DNA of 64,000 bases. It comes from Rhynochetos jubatus. Lineage: Eukaryota > Chordata > Aves > Eurypygiformes > Rhynochetidae. The notes below the pieces were generated by a model, which was not told where the DNA came from, made no database searches, and saw only the letters and a list, made by a program, of their open reading frames with translations. The stretch lies in contig CM050664.1 of the NCBI GenBank assembly GCA_027574665.1, positions 16,518,774-16,582,773 on the forward strand, in the 5' to 3' direction. The position numbers and the translations under genes were made by a program. Below, piece after piece: positions 13,340-26,199 of this stretch. How positions within the stretch are numbered: the first letter of the stretch is position 1; every line of letters starts with the position of its first letter.

Positions 13340-14528
13340 CTCCCGGGGCCGTGTGGGCAGACGGTGTGGCAGCAGGCGATGCCCCGGGGACGGCCACCGA
13401 GCCCCTTCTCACGCCGGGTCCCCACGGACACCTCAGCCCCATCCCCGGCTCGGCTCAGCCCAGAGGTCCCGCCAGCCCCCCCCGCTCACTGCTGGCATTA
13501 GGGCGATGGCTTTCAGTTGGAAGAGTGGTGGTGGTGGTGGCAGCGTGTCCTAGGTGCCACGTCCCACCTTTGCTCTGCGCCGTCGGTGTCCCTGCGGCGC
13601 CTCAGACCTGTTCCCGGTCCCCCGGGATGTCCCATCCCTGCCGGATGAGTCAATCGGTGTCGGCATCCAGTGGGAAGCAGCATCATCCCACAGACCCCAC
13701 ATAAACCGGGGTGCAGCGGGGTCCCCAGGGGAAGGGGGGAATGCTTGCTGGGAGACCCCAGCTCCCAGGGCAGGTTCTGGCCAGGGCAAAGCTGTATGGA
13801 GGGGCCAGGTGGGGGCTGCCACTTGTCACCATCACCCCTGGGTACCCCGGAGCCTGCCATACCACGAGACTGAAGCAAGCGAGCATGCGAGGGTGGTGGG
13901 CGGAGAAAAACATCCTATTCACCAGGAGAAAGCGCTGGGCACCCCAGGGTCAGGGCTGGGGGCTCGGGGGGACACGCAGCACTTGGGGGGGAGGCTCGGT
14001 GACCAGCTCCAGGGGTGCGAGGGGACCCATCCAGCCTCCAACATCACCCCCCATGGGGGGCCAAAGATAAGCATCCTTCTCTTGCCCATCCCCAGGAGCA
14101 TCCTTTGGTCCCCAGGAGCATCTGTGGTGGTGGGGCCATGTGCCCACTTGGCATCAGGGCAGTGGGGGAGCAGGATGCCATGGGGGGGCTTCACACTGCC
14201 GTCACCTTCCCACTTTGGGTTTCCATGATGTCTGTTTGTCCATCTGGAAGGGGTTGGCAGGACACCGGGAGGAGGATGGGCGATGGTGGCGGCGTGGGGG
14301 CAATTTACAGGGTACCCGAAGAGGGCTCTGACGAGGGGCGACGCCATCCCCCATCTCCCCTCGGAGCCCCACATCCCTCGGGGGTGTCCATGCGGGGAGT
14401 GTCCAGGGTTGGTTGTAATCGATGGCCTCTTTTGCGTCCCCCCGCAGCAGCCGGCAAGAAATGGGGTGGGCGATGTCAGACGGGGTGGCAGCGGGGTGGG
14501 CGCGGGAGCGGGGCGGCCGGATCCGGCG
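13340..14528 (-). other. FBXL16: Probable FBXL16 3' untranslated region
   Basis: This lies directly after the FBXL16 stop codon in its direction of transcription and shows no other coding signal. No AATAAA or ATTAAA was seen on the minus strand here, so the length of the 3' UTR is open. The human gene also has a long 3' UTR. Confidence 0.35.
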
Positions 14529-17500
14529 CTACTCGATCACCATGCAGCACGGGAGGTGCTGGGAGAAGTACTTGAAGAGCTCCGGGGTGGCCCCGGGACA
14601 GTTGGTGAGCTCCAGCTCCTCCAGCTCCTGCAGCTGCACCAGCCCTGACAACCCCGTGGTGGTCAGCAAGGGACAGCCTGCAAGCAGACAGGACACACCG
14701 TCACCCCAAAACCAGCACCCCAAGAACCCAGCCACAGACCCATCCTCAGGGAGCTGGGCTGGGTCCGGGTTCCCCGAGTGGCTCAGGGGGATGTGGGAGC
14801 CATGCCATGCTGGGGAGGGGGGATGCTGGCTGTCTCCTAAACTGTCCCCACGGCTGTCCCCACAGCTGTCCCTGTCCCCACGCCCCATCTCTCCTCAGCC
14901 CCGTGGGGACCTGGCCACCCCAGGCTGAGGGGAATGAGGGGGGGGGATGTCTCACCGGCCAGCGAGAGGAGGCGCAGGCTGCCCATGCTCAGGAGATGCT
15001 TCAGGCCAAAGTCCTGCACCTGGAAAAGAAAACGGCATGGGGGGCTCAGCATCACTGGGGCTGGGTGCCCAGGTAGGGGGCTGTGTGCTGGGGTAGGGAG
15101 CTGGGTGCCTGGGCAGGGTGCAGGGGTAAGGAGCTGCGGGAGGGTGCAGGATGCTGGGGCAGGGAGCTGGGGCAGGGTGCTGGGGCTGAGTCCCACTGAG
15201 CTCACAGATTCATCCCCATCCCTTCCCACTTCCAGCTGGCCCAGGGTGCCCACCCTGAGCTCTGCCCGCCTCGGGACAGGCAAGGCTGTGTTCCCTCACA
15301 TACCTGGCAGCACCAGCGCAGGTAGAGGCTCCGCAGGGATGACATGGTGGACAGGTAGCTGAGGCCGGTGTCGGTGATCCGCACGCACCTGCCGGGGACA
15401 CGGGGTGTCAGGGCTGGATGGGAGCAGGGCACCCATGGGTGTCTTCAGACAACGGCCCCCCCAGTGTGCCCACTGTCTGCAGTATGGCTCAGTATGGCTC
15501 GGCATGGCATGGCATGGCTCGGCATGGCTCGATATAGCAGGGCATGGCTCAGCATTGGGTGGCACGGCACGGCACAGCTCAGTACGGCATAACACAGCAT
15601 GGCTTGGCATGACATGACATGGTTCAGCATGGCATGGCATGGCATGGCATGGCACAGCATGGCTCAGCATGGCTCGACACAGTCCCGTACCTGTCAAGCA
15701 CCAGCTCCTCCAGCTTGTGCAGGTCACAGGCGATGTACTCCAGGGCCATGTCAGTGATGCGAGGGCACCAGGAGAGGTCAAGGCTGCGCAGCTTCCTCAG
15801 GTTCTCAGCCACCAGCTCCACGCCATCATCCGTCACCTTGGAGCAGCCCGAGAGGCTGAGGACGCTCAGGTTGGGCAGGCTGTGGACCATGTTGACCACA
15901 CCGTGGTTGGTGATCTCCCAGCAGGAGTTGAGGCGGAGGGTGTGGGTGGTGTAGCCTTGCTTGGCGGTGAAGTAGGCGAGCGCCGTGTCCGTCACGTGGT
16001 AGGCTTGCAGGTTGAGCTCAGTGAGGTTGGGTAGGAGCTGCGAGATGGCGGCGATGGCGTCGTCGGCCACGTTGATGCAGTCGCTGACGCTCAGCGCTGT
16101 GATGCGGGCGTTGAGGCTGGACCACAACCCAGCCTCTGTGAAGTCGTTGCAGCCTGACAGCTCCAGCCGCACGACGCCCTGCATCTGCTCCAGCATCACC
16201 TGCCAAGGGGCAGGGAGTCAGGGCATGGTGGGCACCATCGGAGCCCTGTGCCCCCACCCGGTTCCCTCTGAGTGCCTCAGGGCTCTTCCCACTGCCCCCA
16301 GCTCTGCATGTGTCCAACTTTCTCCCCAGTCCCACCGGCATCAGAGCAGCACCCTGCTCTAGGACATGCCAGCATCTGCAGGGGACAGGAGGGGACAGGC
16401 AGGGACCCCTGGCCTCAGCCCCTGCTCTGTACCCAGCACTGTCGGTGGGGGCAGGATTAACGCCCACTCCCAGCCCAGATGCTGCTCAGAGGATGAGGCT
16501 GCAGCACAGTTGGTGCTGTGTTTGGCCATGGTGTGGGGCTCGGGACCTCGGTGGGGACCTTGCCCAGCCCCATGCAGGACCACAAGTTGCCCCATCCCCA
16601 GCTGGGGCCCTGGAGACCAGCTAGCCAAGCGGGGATGTCCCCGTCCCCTGGGCCCTGTTTACTACCCACTGGTGCACCCATCCTGCCACAGGGACGAGGC
16701 CACCTCCCATGGCTTTGCCTTCCCAGTGGGGATGGGTGCGGGCAGCATCCGAAGGCAGCATCCACAGGCAGAGGGGATGCTCCCCCTCCCCACCCCTGAC
16801 ACCATCCTCACCCCCTGCCTGGGAGGGCAGTGCAGGTTTCAGACCACCCTACTGCCCAGACCATGGGCAGGGGCTCCTGCTGCTGCCCACACCCATGGTG
16901 TGGTCATGCTGCCTGCTCCTTGCCCGTGGCTGGTGAAAGCTCTGCCCACATGTGTGTCCCCAGGGCCACCAAGAAGGGCCCATCATTGCCATGTCTCCTC
17001 CACCCCAGTCACCTCCCTAGGGTCACCTACCTCCAACCCCGCGTCCGTGATGGTTGACCTCTTAAGGCTCATGGACTTGACCCCCTTCTTGGAAAGGGGG
17101 TAGTTGTCAATGAACTCACAAATGTCCAGGTCGGAAACGCCCACGAGGCAGAAGCCATCGAAGCCACGGACGGCGAAGCCCTGCAGGCTGACAAACTCCT
17201 TCTCGCCACCGGGAAGGATGTTGTAGAGCTCTTTGGTGTGCAGGACAGGCGTCAAGCCCACCCAGAACTTGGGTTGGTAGAGCACCCGCCGCCACGCCTT
17301 GCACACCTGCGCCAGCACACACTTCTCGCACGCCGAAAAGTACCAAAACAAGCGGTTGAGGATCTTCTCGTCCACTGCCAGCTGCCTTTCTGAGGGCGAA
17401 CCGGGCAGCCGCTCCGGCGAGGGCTGCTCCGAGCCTTCGCTCGTGTTCAGTCCCACCAAGGAAGCACCGGGAGGAGAGGAGACGCCGGCCAGAGCGGCCA

Positions 17501-17726
17501 AGGAGAGCGGGGAGGCCAGGCTGGGGATGGGCAGGTCGCTGCGGTGGGCTAAGGCCGGGCTGAGGATGGCAGGCACGGAGGAAGGCTGGCACAGGCGGTT
17601 TTTCATGGCAGGGGTGCCTTTGGTGATGCTGGCAGAGCCGAGGCCGTTGGGTTGCGTGGGGATCTTCACCAGTCCATTGCGGGGCAAACATGGGGGCTTG
17701 GTGTCGCCGTTTCTCGGGTTCGACAT
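14529..17726 (-). CDS. FBXL16: FBXL16, F-box and leucine-rich-repeat protein 16, complete coding sequence in five exons
   Basis: Coding exons on the minus strand are 17726-17031, 16199-15691, 15388-15304, 15019-14956 and 14677-14529. The total is 1503 bp, or 500 aa (human 479). The N-terminus ([20 protein letters not shown]) leads into a Ser/Pro-rich low-complexity region up to about residue 115. This is the most divergent part and explains the extra length. The F-box is at about 118-160 ([33 protein letters not shown]). About ten leucine-rich repeats follow (for example [59 protein letters not shown]), ending CCMVIE. FBXL16 is neuron-enriched. Published work suggests it is atypical for SCF assembly and interacts with PP2A-B55. 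The start is the first ATG after an acceptor whose exon begins at 17741. Upstream 5' UTR exons are not identified. Confidence 0.96.
15040..15190. repeat. G-rich minisatellite in an FBXL16 intron
   Basis: Degenerate repeats of a GGGTGCTGGGGCAGGGAGCT-like unit, about 20 bp, inside the intron between coding exons 3 and 4 of FBXL16. It adds a C-rich tract to the minus-strand transcript. Confidence 0.7.
15485..15680. repeat. GGCAT pentamer satellite at the start of FBXL16 intron 2
   Basis: A 5 bp repeat (GGCAT, with a GGCATGGCTC ten-base variant) fills about 200 bp. In transcript sense it begins about 10 bp after the 5' splice site of coding exon 2 (donor at 15690-15689) and reads as CCATG pentamers. 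Confidence 0.9.
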
Positions 17727-17741
17727 CTTCCAAGGGTCTCT

Positions 17742-18078
17742 CTGCAATGTAGGGATGCAGGCTGAGGGGCTGCCATCCTACACTGGGACCCCCAGCAGGG
17801 ATGGCAGGCAGGAAGAGTGGGCGGGGCTGGGGCAGTCATGGCACCAGTGGGGAGGGAGACCCTAGCGGTCCCTCTGCAGGGAGCGGGGTGGCATGGGGGA
17901 TCGGGCAGTGCAGGGCTGCTGGGCACAGCTGCAGAGGGGACATGCCTGGGGCACAAAGTGGGGTGCTCCAAGGATCTGTGTGGCCCTGGTGTCCCCTGTG
18001 ACAGGGGACAGATGGGGATTTGTCCCTGGATGTTCACATTCCTCTCTGAGTCCAGCCACTGATGGGAGCAGGAGCAGG
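17742..18078. other. FBXL16 upstream intron sequence, nothing recognised
   Basis: This begins at the acceptor of the first coding exon (ccctacattgcag in transcript sense) and is therefore intronic if FBXL16 has a 5' UTR exon upstream. No other feature is seen. Confidence 0.5.
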
Positions 18079-18475
18079 ATCATAGAAGGGACCTTTAAAG
18101 GTCACCTAATCCAAACCCCCTGCCATGGGCAGGGACATCTTCAACTGGATCAAGTTGCTCTGAGCCCCGTCCAACCTGACCGTGAGTGTTTCCAGGGATG
18201 GGGCATCGACCACCTCTCTGGGCAACCTGTGCCAGGGTCAAACGACCCTCAGCATAAAAAAAAATCCTCCTTATATCTAGTCTGCATCTCCCCTCTTTTA
18301 GTTTAAACCCGTTACCCCTTGTCCTGTCACTCCCTGCCCTTGTAAAAAGTCCCCCCCAGCTTCTTTGTAGCCCCCCCAGGCACCAGAAGGTGCTATAAGG
18401 TCTCTCCGGAGCCTTCTCTTCTCCAGGCTGAACAAGCCCAATTCTCTCAACTTGTCCCCATAGCAGAGGGGCTCC
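18079..18475 (-). mobile_element. CR1 LINE 3' fragment, minus orientation
   Basis: The plus strand reads as the reverse complement of a CR1 3' end. It starts with ATCATAGAAGGGACCTTTAAA (the reversed terminal octamer region), continues through the reversed non-coding tail, and ends in the reversed coding remnant corresponding to the SYEDRLRELG-type motif near 18470. The element is 5'-truncated, as most CR1 copies are. Confidence 0.9.
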
Positions 18476-18574
18476 ACCTCTGTTTATTTTTGGTGAGGGG
18501 AGAGGAGGCAGCTCCCCGCACCTCCCAGGCCAGCCAGGCCCGTGCCGTGCCGAGCCTCGCAGCAGCCGGGCGGC

Positions 18575-18700
18575 ACCCCAGCAAACCAGGCCAATAAATA
18601 TTTCAGCGGCAGCAAGGCCGGCTTTTCAACAGCCCCACCGCACCCTGCCATCCATTATTCAACACATTTCCCTCTATAAATACAGAGGTGAATAATTGAT
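18575..18700. promoter_or_regulatory. Candidate conserved non-coding island, AT-rich
   Basis: An AT-rich stretch (motifs CCAATAAATATTT, CTATAAATACAG and GAATAATTGAT) stands out from the GC-rich surroundings and has no repeat signature. Islands of this kind often prove conserved in birds. Here that is only inferred from composition. Confidence 0.3.
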
Positions 18701-18712
18701 GGGGGCTTGGCA

Positions 18713-18730
18713 CCCCCCCCCCCCCCCCCC
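18713..18730. repeat. Poly-C tract
   Basis: An uninterrupted run of 18 C, next to the AT-rich island. Such tracts are common assembly and polymerase slip sites. Confidence 0.95.
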
Positions 18731-21700
18731 GCCCCAGCCAGTGCCTGGTGCAGGGCCCTGCCAGTGTACTGCCCATTCCTGCCTGCACCCAGTTTGCCAG
18801 GGCTGTGCCAAGCCTTGCCAAAGAGCCAGGTCTGAGGCTGGGCTCCCAGCAGTCCCCGAGGACACGGTGAGGAGCTGGAGTCTGGGGAATCGGATTCCAG
18901 CTCAGGGACCAGGGCACAGGCATGTGGTCCTCGAGCCCTGAGGGGTGGCTGGCACATCCATCCCATGGTGGTTGATGGGACTGGAGGTCCCTCTCCATCG
19001 CTTGCTCCCCCCAGACCCAAGATAAAAGTGAGGAAATTAGTCACTTGATTTGGGATGGAGATGGCCAGGCCCTCATGGAGGGGCACCGAGGGAGGACCAT
19101 CCTGGCCAGTGATGCTCATGGCCCAGCTCTGTGGGCTCTGAAGATGCTCTGTGCAGCGGTGGATGGCTACTAAGTAGGGTGCAGCCTAGATCCCCTGCTG
19201 CCCCCCGCCCATTGCTTTCACCCTCACAGCATTCCTGGCCTCATCCAGCCCTCCTGGAGCCATCAGGGAGGAAAGCAGCCACCCAAAAGGTGCCGTGGGA
19301 GAGCCCAGCAGCACAGGCAGCTGCCAGTGGCACAGCCAGCAAACCCCAGCGGATGCACACACAGATGCCCTCCCCAGCACAGCGGATCTGTGGGACAGGG
19401 CTGGTGGGAGCTGCTGAAGCCTCTCCCATGGTGTGAGTAGCAGCGGTGCAGAGCTGCCCGCAGACAGCCCAGCCTGGTGGCAGTGGCACCATGAGAACCC
19501 GGCCTCTGGGAATGAGCCCAGCCCTGTGCAGACAGTCTGGCGCCTCTCCCTGCTCGGCTGCAGCCTCTGCTGCCTCCAGTCATGCTGCCCAACAGAGAAG
19601 CTGGGCCTCCAATGCTTGGACATGTGTAAAATTCACTTGTAAGCGGGAGAAGAGAAGAGGAAAGAAGGAAGAAACTTAAAACCCGTGGCTTGGAGCTTGG
19701 CAGCAGTTAGGAAAGCAAACAGAACATGCACGAGGGTGTCTAACAGCTGTACAGCACAAATCCAAACAGATAACTTCCAGGCAGCATGGAAGGCCTGTCG
19801 CTCCAGCACCAAGCCCACAGCCAGAGCCATTCAGCATGCTGGCTGTCCCTGGGGAGAGGGCAGGTGGTGGCAGAGGGGCAGCCCGGGGCCTCAGGAACCC
19901 AAGGGGACAGCCACGGGAGGAGGCAGATGCTGACAAGTCGCCGGACTGAAATGCAGCCAGTGGGAGGTGTTGGCAGCAGTTACAACCAGCTCAGACCTCG
20001 GCTGGTCCCCAAGGCCAGCTCGGGGGGAGCTGAGTGGATTCAGCAGCTTTCCCAGTCCTGCTTTGGAAAGCTGAGCCAGGTCCCCCCTGCCCTGAGTGCT
20101 GAGGCTGCCTGTCTGGCTCACAGAAATCCCAAACCATGAATGAGCTGGGAAGTCACTTCAAATAGCAAGACGGCTGAGATTCAGACCTTCTGGGCACAAG
20201 CAGGCTCCAGGCAGCAGCGGCGGGAGGCCAGACCGGCAGGTTGGCTGTACATGGCCCCATCTCTCTGGGGAAACAGGCAGGGAAGGATCTGGGGGTTCCT
20301 ACTGCCCCAAGAGGAGCAGGGCTGTACCTGCGTGGAGGACACCAGCTTGGAGAGGTTGAGCTGGGGGCACAGACTGGGAAGGTGAGTGCATCTGATAACC
20401 GTTCTCTCCTCTGTCTCTAGCACTGTGGGGCAATGCTGGCATCTGCCTTCCACTGCTGCAGGAAAGCCCCTGCCTGTGCCAAGCAACTCCCCAGGCTCCC
20501 GCAGCCTGGGGCTGAGGCCACATCACTCTGACATACAAAATGCAAGCATGACTTCCCATGGAGATCAGAGCTGCTGTGTGGTGGGACATCCAGCACACAT
20601 CCTGCCCTGCCTCAGGCCCTCCCGCCAACCCTCTGAGACAGTGGAGGGACAGGGCAATACAAAGCCATCTGCCTTGCACGTGTCAGTCCAGGGCTCCTCT
20701 GATCCTCCATCAGCTCCATGAGCACCTCCATATGTTTTTTGGTCACCCCAAAGGATCACGAGAGAAGAGATTTGGCTTTTCCTCCTCTCCCAGTCATCTC
20801 GCTGTTTGCAGATTGCATGGCTGGGCCAACTACCACACCACCAGCAGGAGACTTCAGTGCTTGGTATGACCATCCTTACTCTGGGATCCCACAGGAAGGG
20901 GCCAGTTTCACACCCCCGCACAGCAACCCTCACCCTGCTCTTGCAGGCCACACCTCACAGGGGAAGCATCTGCCAACAGTGGAGTGCCAGCTCCCAATTC
21001 ACAGTGGGAGGAAACCTGACAAAAGCAAAGGGCAAAGTCTTTTAGTCTCCCAAATTCACTCCGGGGTACACATTTCACAGGAAATGTCATTGCCAGAGAA
21101 GTCACTCCATTCATGAGGGTTTTGTCATCCACAATGAGCGATGATGCAGTGGTGGGGGGCGGATTTGACGCAGGAAGAGAGAAGAAAGAAGGGGGTCTAA
21201 GAGCCTGTCACTATAGAAATTACACCGATGGTGAAGATGCTGGGAAGAATAGGATGAAAGCTGACAGGAAGACAGAGCTAGTCCAAGCCACTGGTGTTTA
21301 CCATCTCCATGAGGTTGTGAAGAGGGATGAGGGCCTTCGGAGATGGGCAGGATGATCGGTCACCCTGTTAGAGCTGGGAGATCCCAGGTTGTGGCAGATG
21401 AGACGTGCTGGATGAGACCGTCACCCTGCTGCAGCCGGGCTCAAGGCGAGCGCTGGCCCAGCTGGGCTGGGAGGATACCGAGGATGCTGGATCAGTCGGG
21501 CTCGGCAGTCACTGAGACCCTGGACTGGCCAGGCGTGGGAGTCACCGGGGCCCGGCTCTGCTGATGGGCAGCGCCGCTCAGCACCGCGGACAGAGGCCGT
21601 GAGCCGTTCAGCACCGCGGACAGCGGCCCGGCCTCCTCGGGGCCGCAGCACCCTACAAGGGCACCCCACAAACGTGCCCCTGCGGGACCCTCATGCCTCA

Positions 21701-21978
21701 GCAGCCCGCTGTGAGGATCCACTCTTGCCCCGCCAGATTCTTGGGAATCCACTATTGCCCTGCCAGGTCCCTGTGAGGATCCACTATTGCTCTGCCAGGT
21801 CCTTGAGAATCCACTATTGCCCCACCTGCAGCCCCCCCCTGTTGCCCCACCAGCCTGCCATGAAACCCTGTTACTGCCCTGCCGGAATCCAAGGCTGCTG
21901 CAAAATTATTTCTGTAGAGCCACTGCTTCAGTGGCAGAGCGCTGCCTGGCAGCAAGCAGCCATCGCTCACGGCTTCCT
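18731..21978. other. Gene-free interval upstream of FBXL16
   Basis: I found no exon with supporting splice sites and family similarity, no RNA gene and no clear transposon. If the FBXL16 promoter is near 26 kb, this is its first intron. Confidence 0.5.
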
Positions 21979-21979
21979 G

Positions 21980-22010
<31 letters not shown>

Positions 22011-22045
22011 GCACACCCAGACACACATGGACACACACACAACCA
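21979..22045. repeat. (CA)n(TA)n microsatellite
   Basis: A CA dinucleotide run passes into TA repeats and then interrupted CA repeats. Further loose CA-rich sequence extends to about 22165. Confidence 0.9.
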
Positions 22046-22165
22046 TGCCAGAAGAGCCCCAGGAGCCGGTGGAGGCACCTTGCACGAGCCTTGGTGTTCA
22101 GCTGCACGCATACGCATACACACACAAACAGAGATAAGCGCATGCACGCACACACACAGAGGGTT

Positions 22166-25100
22166 GCATCAGCTGAATTCATTAGCCCATCTATTTTTAC
22201 TAATGCAGCAAATCAAGTTGCTCTACAGGCGGAGAAAACACACCCGAGACATAGTGCTGTGGCAGAGCACACAGCCAAGGCTTTTGTCCAGAACTCCGGA
22301 GGATAACAGCTCCCCGGGACTCCCTTAGCTCTACGTGACATCCCCAACCGGCAGCAATGCCATGAAGGTTCTTGCTTTGGTGAGGTTGAACCTGACAGCC
22401 AAAGCACATGGTAGTCACAAAGGCATCCCACCATACAAATCGCCTTCCCCGGCAGCGCTCAGGGGTGTGCGAGCTGCCTACTGCTCTGCTGCCATCAGGT
22501 CAGACCACTGCCCATGCCGGGAGCAGTCAGAGGGGTGTATGACTGCTGGACCCTGAGGCTGGCTCCCCTCGGAGGGCTTGTATCACCCTGGCAATGCAGA
22601 GGAGCTGCAGAAGGCCCTGGAGGAGCCACTGGCTGCCCCAGAGATGGAGGAGCAGCGGGTGTGTTTGGGTAGAAGCTGCCGTTACATGTGCGCGCGTGTG
22701 TGCACACATTGATCAGAGCTCCTGGGCTCAGCACTCAGAGCACAGCTCCAAACTCAGTGCTGCGTATTCACCTGCTGCACGAGCCAGGAATTCGTGGTGG
22801 GGAAGGGCCTTGCCTGGCCCTGGAGACCTGTCAGTTGTGTGATGGGAGCTGGGAAAGTCCTTCCTGCGACTACCCTGAGAGCTCCCTTGGACACCAGAGG
22901 GCTGAGAGCAGCTCTTCTGCTCCCTTGTTGGCTCCCAACGACGCCAAAGAGCTTGTTCCACCTTGCAGCGGACAAAGAGGCTCAGGAGGGGCTGGGAAAA
23001 CAACTGGTTTGGGTCCCATTCCTGCCAGCTGCTACTCAGCACTAGCCTGGCTGGTGAATCCATTGCTGGTTCTCAGGCAGCTGATGGCCAGGCAGCAGAG
23101 CCATCATGATGGGGACTCCCAGCACCACTCTCCCAGGTCCCACAGCCTTTACAAACAGCAAGGGGTGGGGCTGGGCTGTGCAGGGTCATTCCTGTGCCCA
23201 GGGAGCTGGGAAAATGCTGGCTGAGATGCCAAAGCCAAGCTCTGCTCAGATCCTGGCTTTCTGCTCAGCTGAGAGAACAGCTCATGTCCAGGGGCACCAG
23301 GAGACACAGGTCCTGGCCCCCCCAAGCCCTCATCATGGGGGAGTTGTAGGTAGGAGGCAGAGCTCCAGCCCCCCAAGGCCCACCCAGGCAAAACTTCCTT
23401 GCAACAGGCAGTAAGGTCCCTTCCAGCTGCCACAAGTCCTTCCTGCAGCAGCATTTGTTTTCTCTACTAAAACCCAAATCTCCTAACAGCAGCATGCCAT
23501 GACCTCCCTCCCTATCCCAGGTGGCCCCATGTCCCCTCAAGGGGGACCCCACACACAATAGGCCACGGGATGCACAGACCAGGGCAGAGCTGGACCTCAG
23601 TGTGCTGCCCTGGGCTATCTCCTCCAGCCCCCTCTGGAGGTGCTGGCCCTCACTGTCATGGGAGGATGCTCATGCTTCAGCCAAGCTTTGCCCTTCTCCC
23701 AGCTGACTGAGCAGCTTCTCTTGTGCCGACTTCTCCCCAGCCTGGCCCCTTGCTACAAGCCCAGTCTGAGCACGCCCAACTGATGGCACCTGGCATGTTA
23801 CAGGCCTTCTCTTTAGCCCTCTTGGGCCCAGGAAGGGGTGAACAAAAATGCGAGATCCCACGAGGAGAGAGGAGCCAGGAGACCAGGGCCCATAGCTGCT
23901 CTCGAGTCCCTGCCCACTGATGCCCCCGGCATACCACTGGGCCTTGAGCCTCTTCTTCAAACCCTTCATCCCTCCAGACATGGCAATGGCCACACAAGCA
24001 GTGATGACCCTTTTCCCCTGGGCTCAGGGGTCTGGTCGGGAGCTGGGGTCGGGCAACGTGGATGAAAGTCTACCTGGCACAAAGCCATCATCACCAGGCT
24101 CATAGGAGGCCGGGGCAGGCAGACAGCGTTCAGCCACAGGACTCCCTGCCGCAGGGGGTTGTAGATGCTAAATGCCATCACAGGTTCCAAAAAGCTGTTA
24201 AATGCACTCCTGGAAGTAAAGGCGCTGGCCTGATCCTGCCCCCACAGCAGACCCTGGCCCAGCTGGGAGCTGAGCAGGGGTCACACTTCCAGCAGAGAGA
24301 AACCCTGGAGAAATTACTTCTGCCCGCCCCATCCCCAGGTCCTCTTCCCTTCAGCCCTGGCCCTCTCTTCTGCACCACCACCATGGAGCACACAGTGAAC
24401 GTGGCCAGTCCCTGTGGTGGATGGGCAGAGGTTTGGCAAGGGTGGGATGCTGCCAAAGGACCCCACTTGCCTGTGCGACCCATCCTGCTCCCTCCCACAC
24501 CACTGACACCTACTTGCCTCTCAAATCCCCTTTCCCTTCTTTGGGTGCTGCTTATCCGTACAGGCACTAGTGGGGAGCAATGGGCCACAGCTTGGAGATG
24601 GGGAAACTGAGGCATGGGACGGGTGACATAGCTTTGCCACGGAGCTGCCAGAGTCTGAGTTGGGCAGAGCTTAAACCCACAGAGCATGAAGGCAGAATCC
24701 AGTCCTCAAACCCAAAGTGCTCCCACTCTGACCTCTCTTTTCCCGGCTGGAGTGCGGCCACGGATGGTCAACACAGAGGTGACGCTTTCGGAGCGGATGG
24801 GGGGACCATTTCCCCTCTCTGGCCTTCCCGCATGTGCCACCCCAGCCCGAGCGTGGGTCCTTCCATCCCTGGGAGCAGGATTCGGGGAGTCAGGAGGTTC
24901 CCAGCACCAGGGATACTCGTCCCACCACTCCCCGCCACCATGGAGCTGCTTGCACGGGGAGGAGAGCAGGCCCGGTGGATGGCGAAGGGATCGATGTGGG
25001 GGAAGCCAGCTCGGGGAAAAATAGATATCTAGCTCATTAAAAATGGATGCTGGAGCGAGTCCTCCCCACTCCAAAGCCACCTCCCTCCCTCTTCCTGGTA

Positions 25101-26199
25101 GCCGGAGTGAAATCAGCACCTAGCTTTCAGAGGAGGGGAGATGCCAGCACTGCACGGTGCTCGCTTTGTGCCTGCTGCTCCCACCCTGCCGTGTGCCCAG
25201 ACCCCCTGGGTGCTGCGAACAGGGCCTGAGCCCCCGTGTGCCCTGGGCAGAGGGTGGTCGCGGAGCAGGGCCTCTGCCAGGAGCATCCCTGCCACAGGAA
25301 CTGCCACGCTCCGGCCTCCACCACCCTGGCACTGCCACGTCCCGCCAGTGCTGGCGGATGCCTGAGAGGCAGAGCTGCCCCAGCACCTCGGCCTGCTGCC
25401 TCATGGCACCCCCAGACTCCCACCTGGGAGAGGTTGTAGGGGTCTCTGCCACAGCCTCATGCCTCAGTTTCCCCCAGCCTGACCCAGACCTCCCATGGGG
25501 CTCAGCTTGGCCTCCAACCCCAGCCAGCCTTGCACACAGAACCCTCTGCCTGTCTCCATCCCCTGTCCCACTGAAACAACCTGCCCCCACCCCCTCATGC
25601 CCCTCCCCGGGTTCTAAGGGGGGTCCCTGGCCCCACACTGCACTCTGCAGGACCACCCCACTGTGGGGCTTAGCCCCCTGGCCCCATCCCAGCCAGGGCC
25701 TTCCTCTTCCTCCATCCCCTGGGCCCTGGGATGGGGGGTGGCTGCTAATGTGTCCCCCCCAGCTCTGGCCTGTGTCACTCCACAGTGGAGGAAAGCCCCA
25801 CCGAGGTCCTGGGGTGTCGGGGTCTTGGGGTGCAGACTTGAGGGTGCAAATGGTCCCACTGGGGAGGATCAGGGACAGTTTGGGGGCTGGCAGCAGAAGG
25901 GGGGGGACAAGCAGCAACCCCACACGCAGGTGACCCTGTCCCCACAGTGATGGCCCCCTACAGCCCCATCGCAAAGCATCCCCGCATCCCCTGGTACCCA
26001 CCTCACACACACCCCCTCCCTGCCGTTACCCCCTGGTAATGTCCAGCCATGCTGCAGGGGGGGGGGCACCACCTTACCCCCCGCTCCAGCATCCCTCTGG
26101 TTCCCAAACCGGGCTATGGCGGGGCAGCATCACCGAGCTGGGGGGGGCGGGGGGGGGATCACCGACCACCGCACCGGGAGGAGGAAGACAAGGCGTGGG
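22166..26199. other. Gene-free interval, possible FBXL16 first intron
   Basis: No convincing coding exon is seen. The segment 22160-22420 is less GC-rich than its surroundings and could hold a regulatory element. The many short ORFs here have no splice context and no family resemblance. Confidence 0.45.

Noticed and set aside
15485-15680. GCATG motifs in the FBXL16 intron as RBFOX binding sites
   Set aside because: GCATG is on the plus strand only. The transcript is minus-strand and reads CCATGCCATG, which lacks GCATG.
22080-22170. CA-rich stretch as a possible telomere-like or regulatory array
   Set aside because: It is a simple interrupted CA microsatellite.
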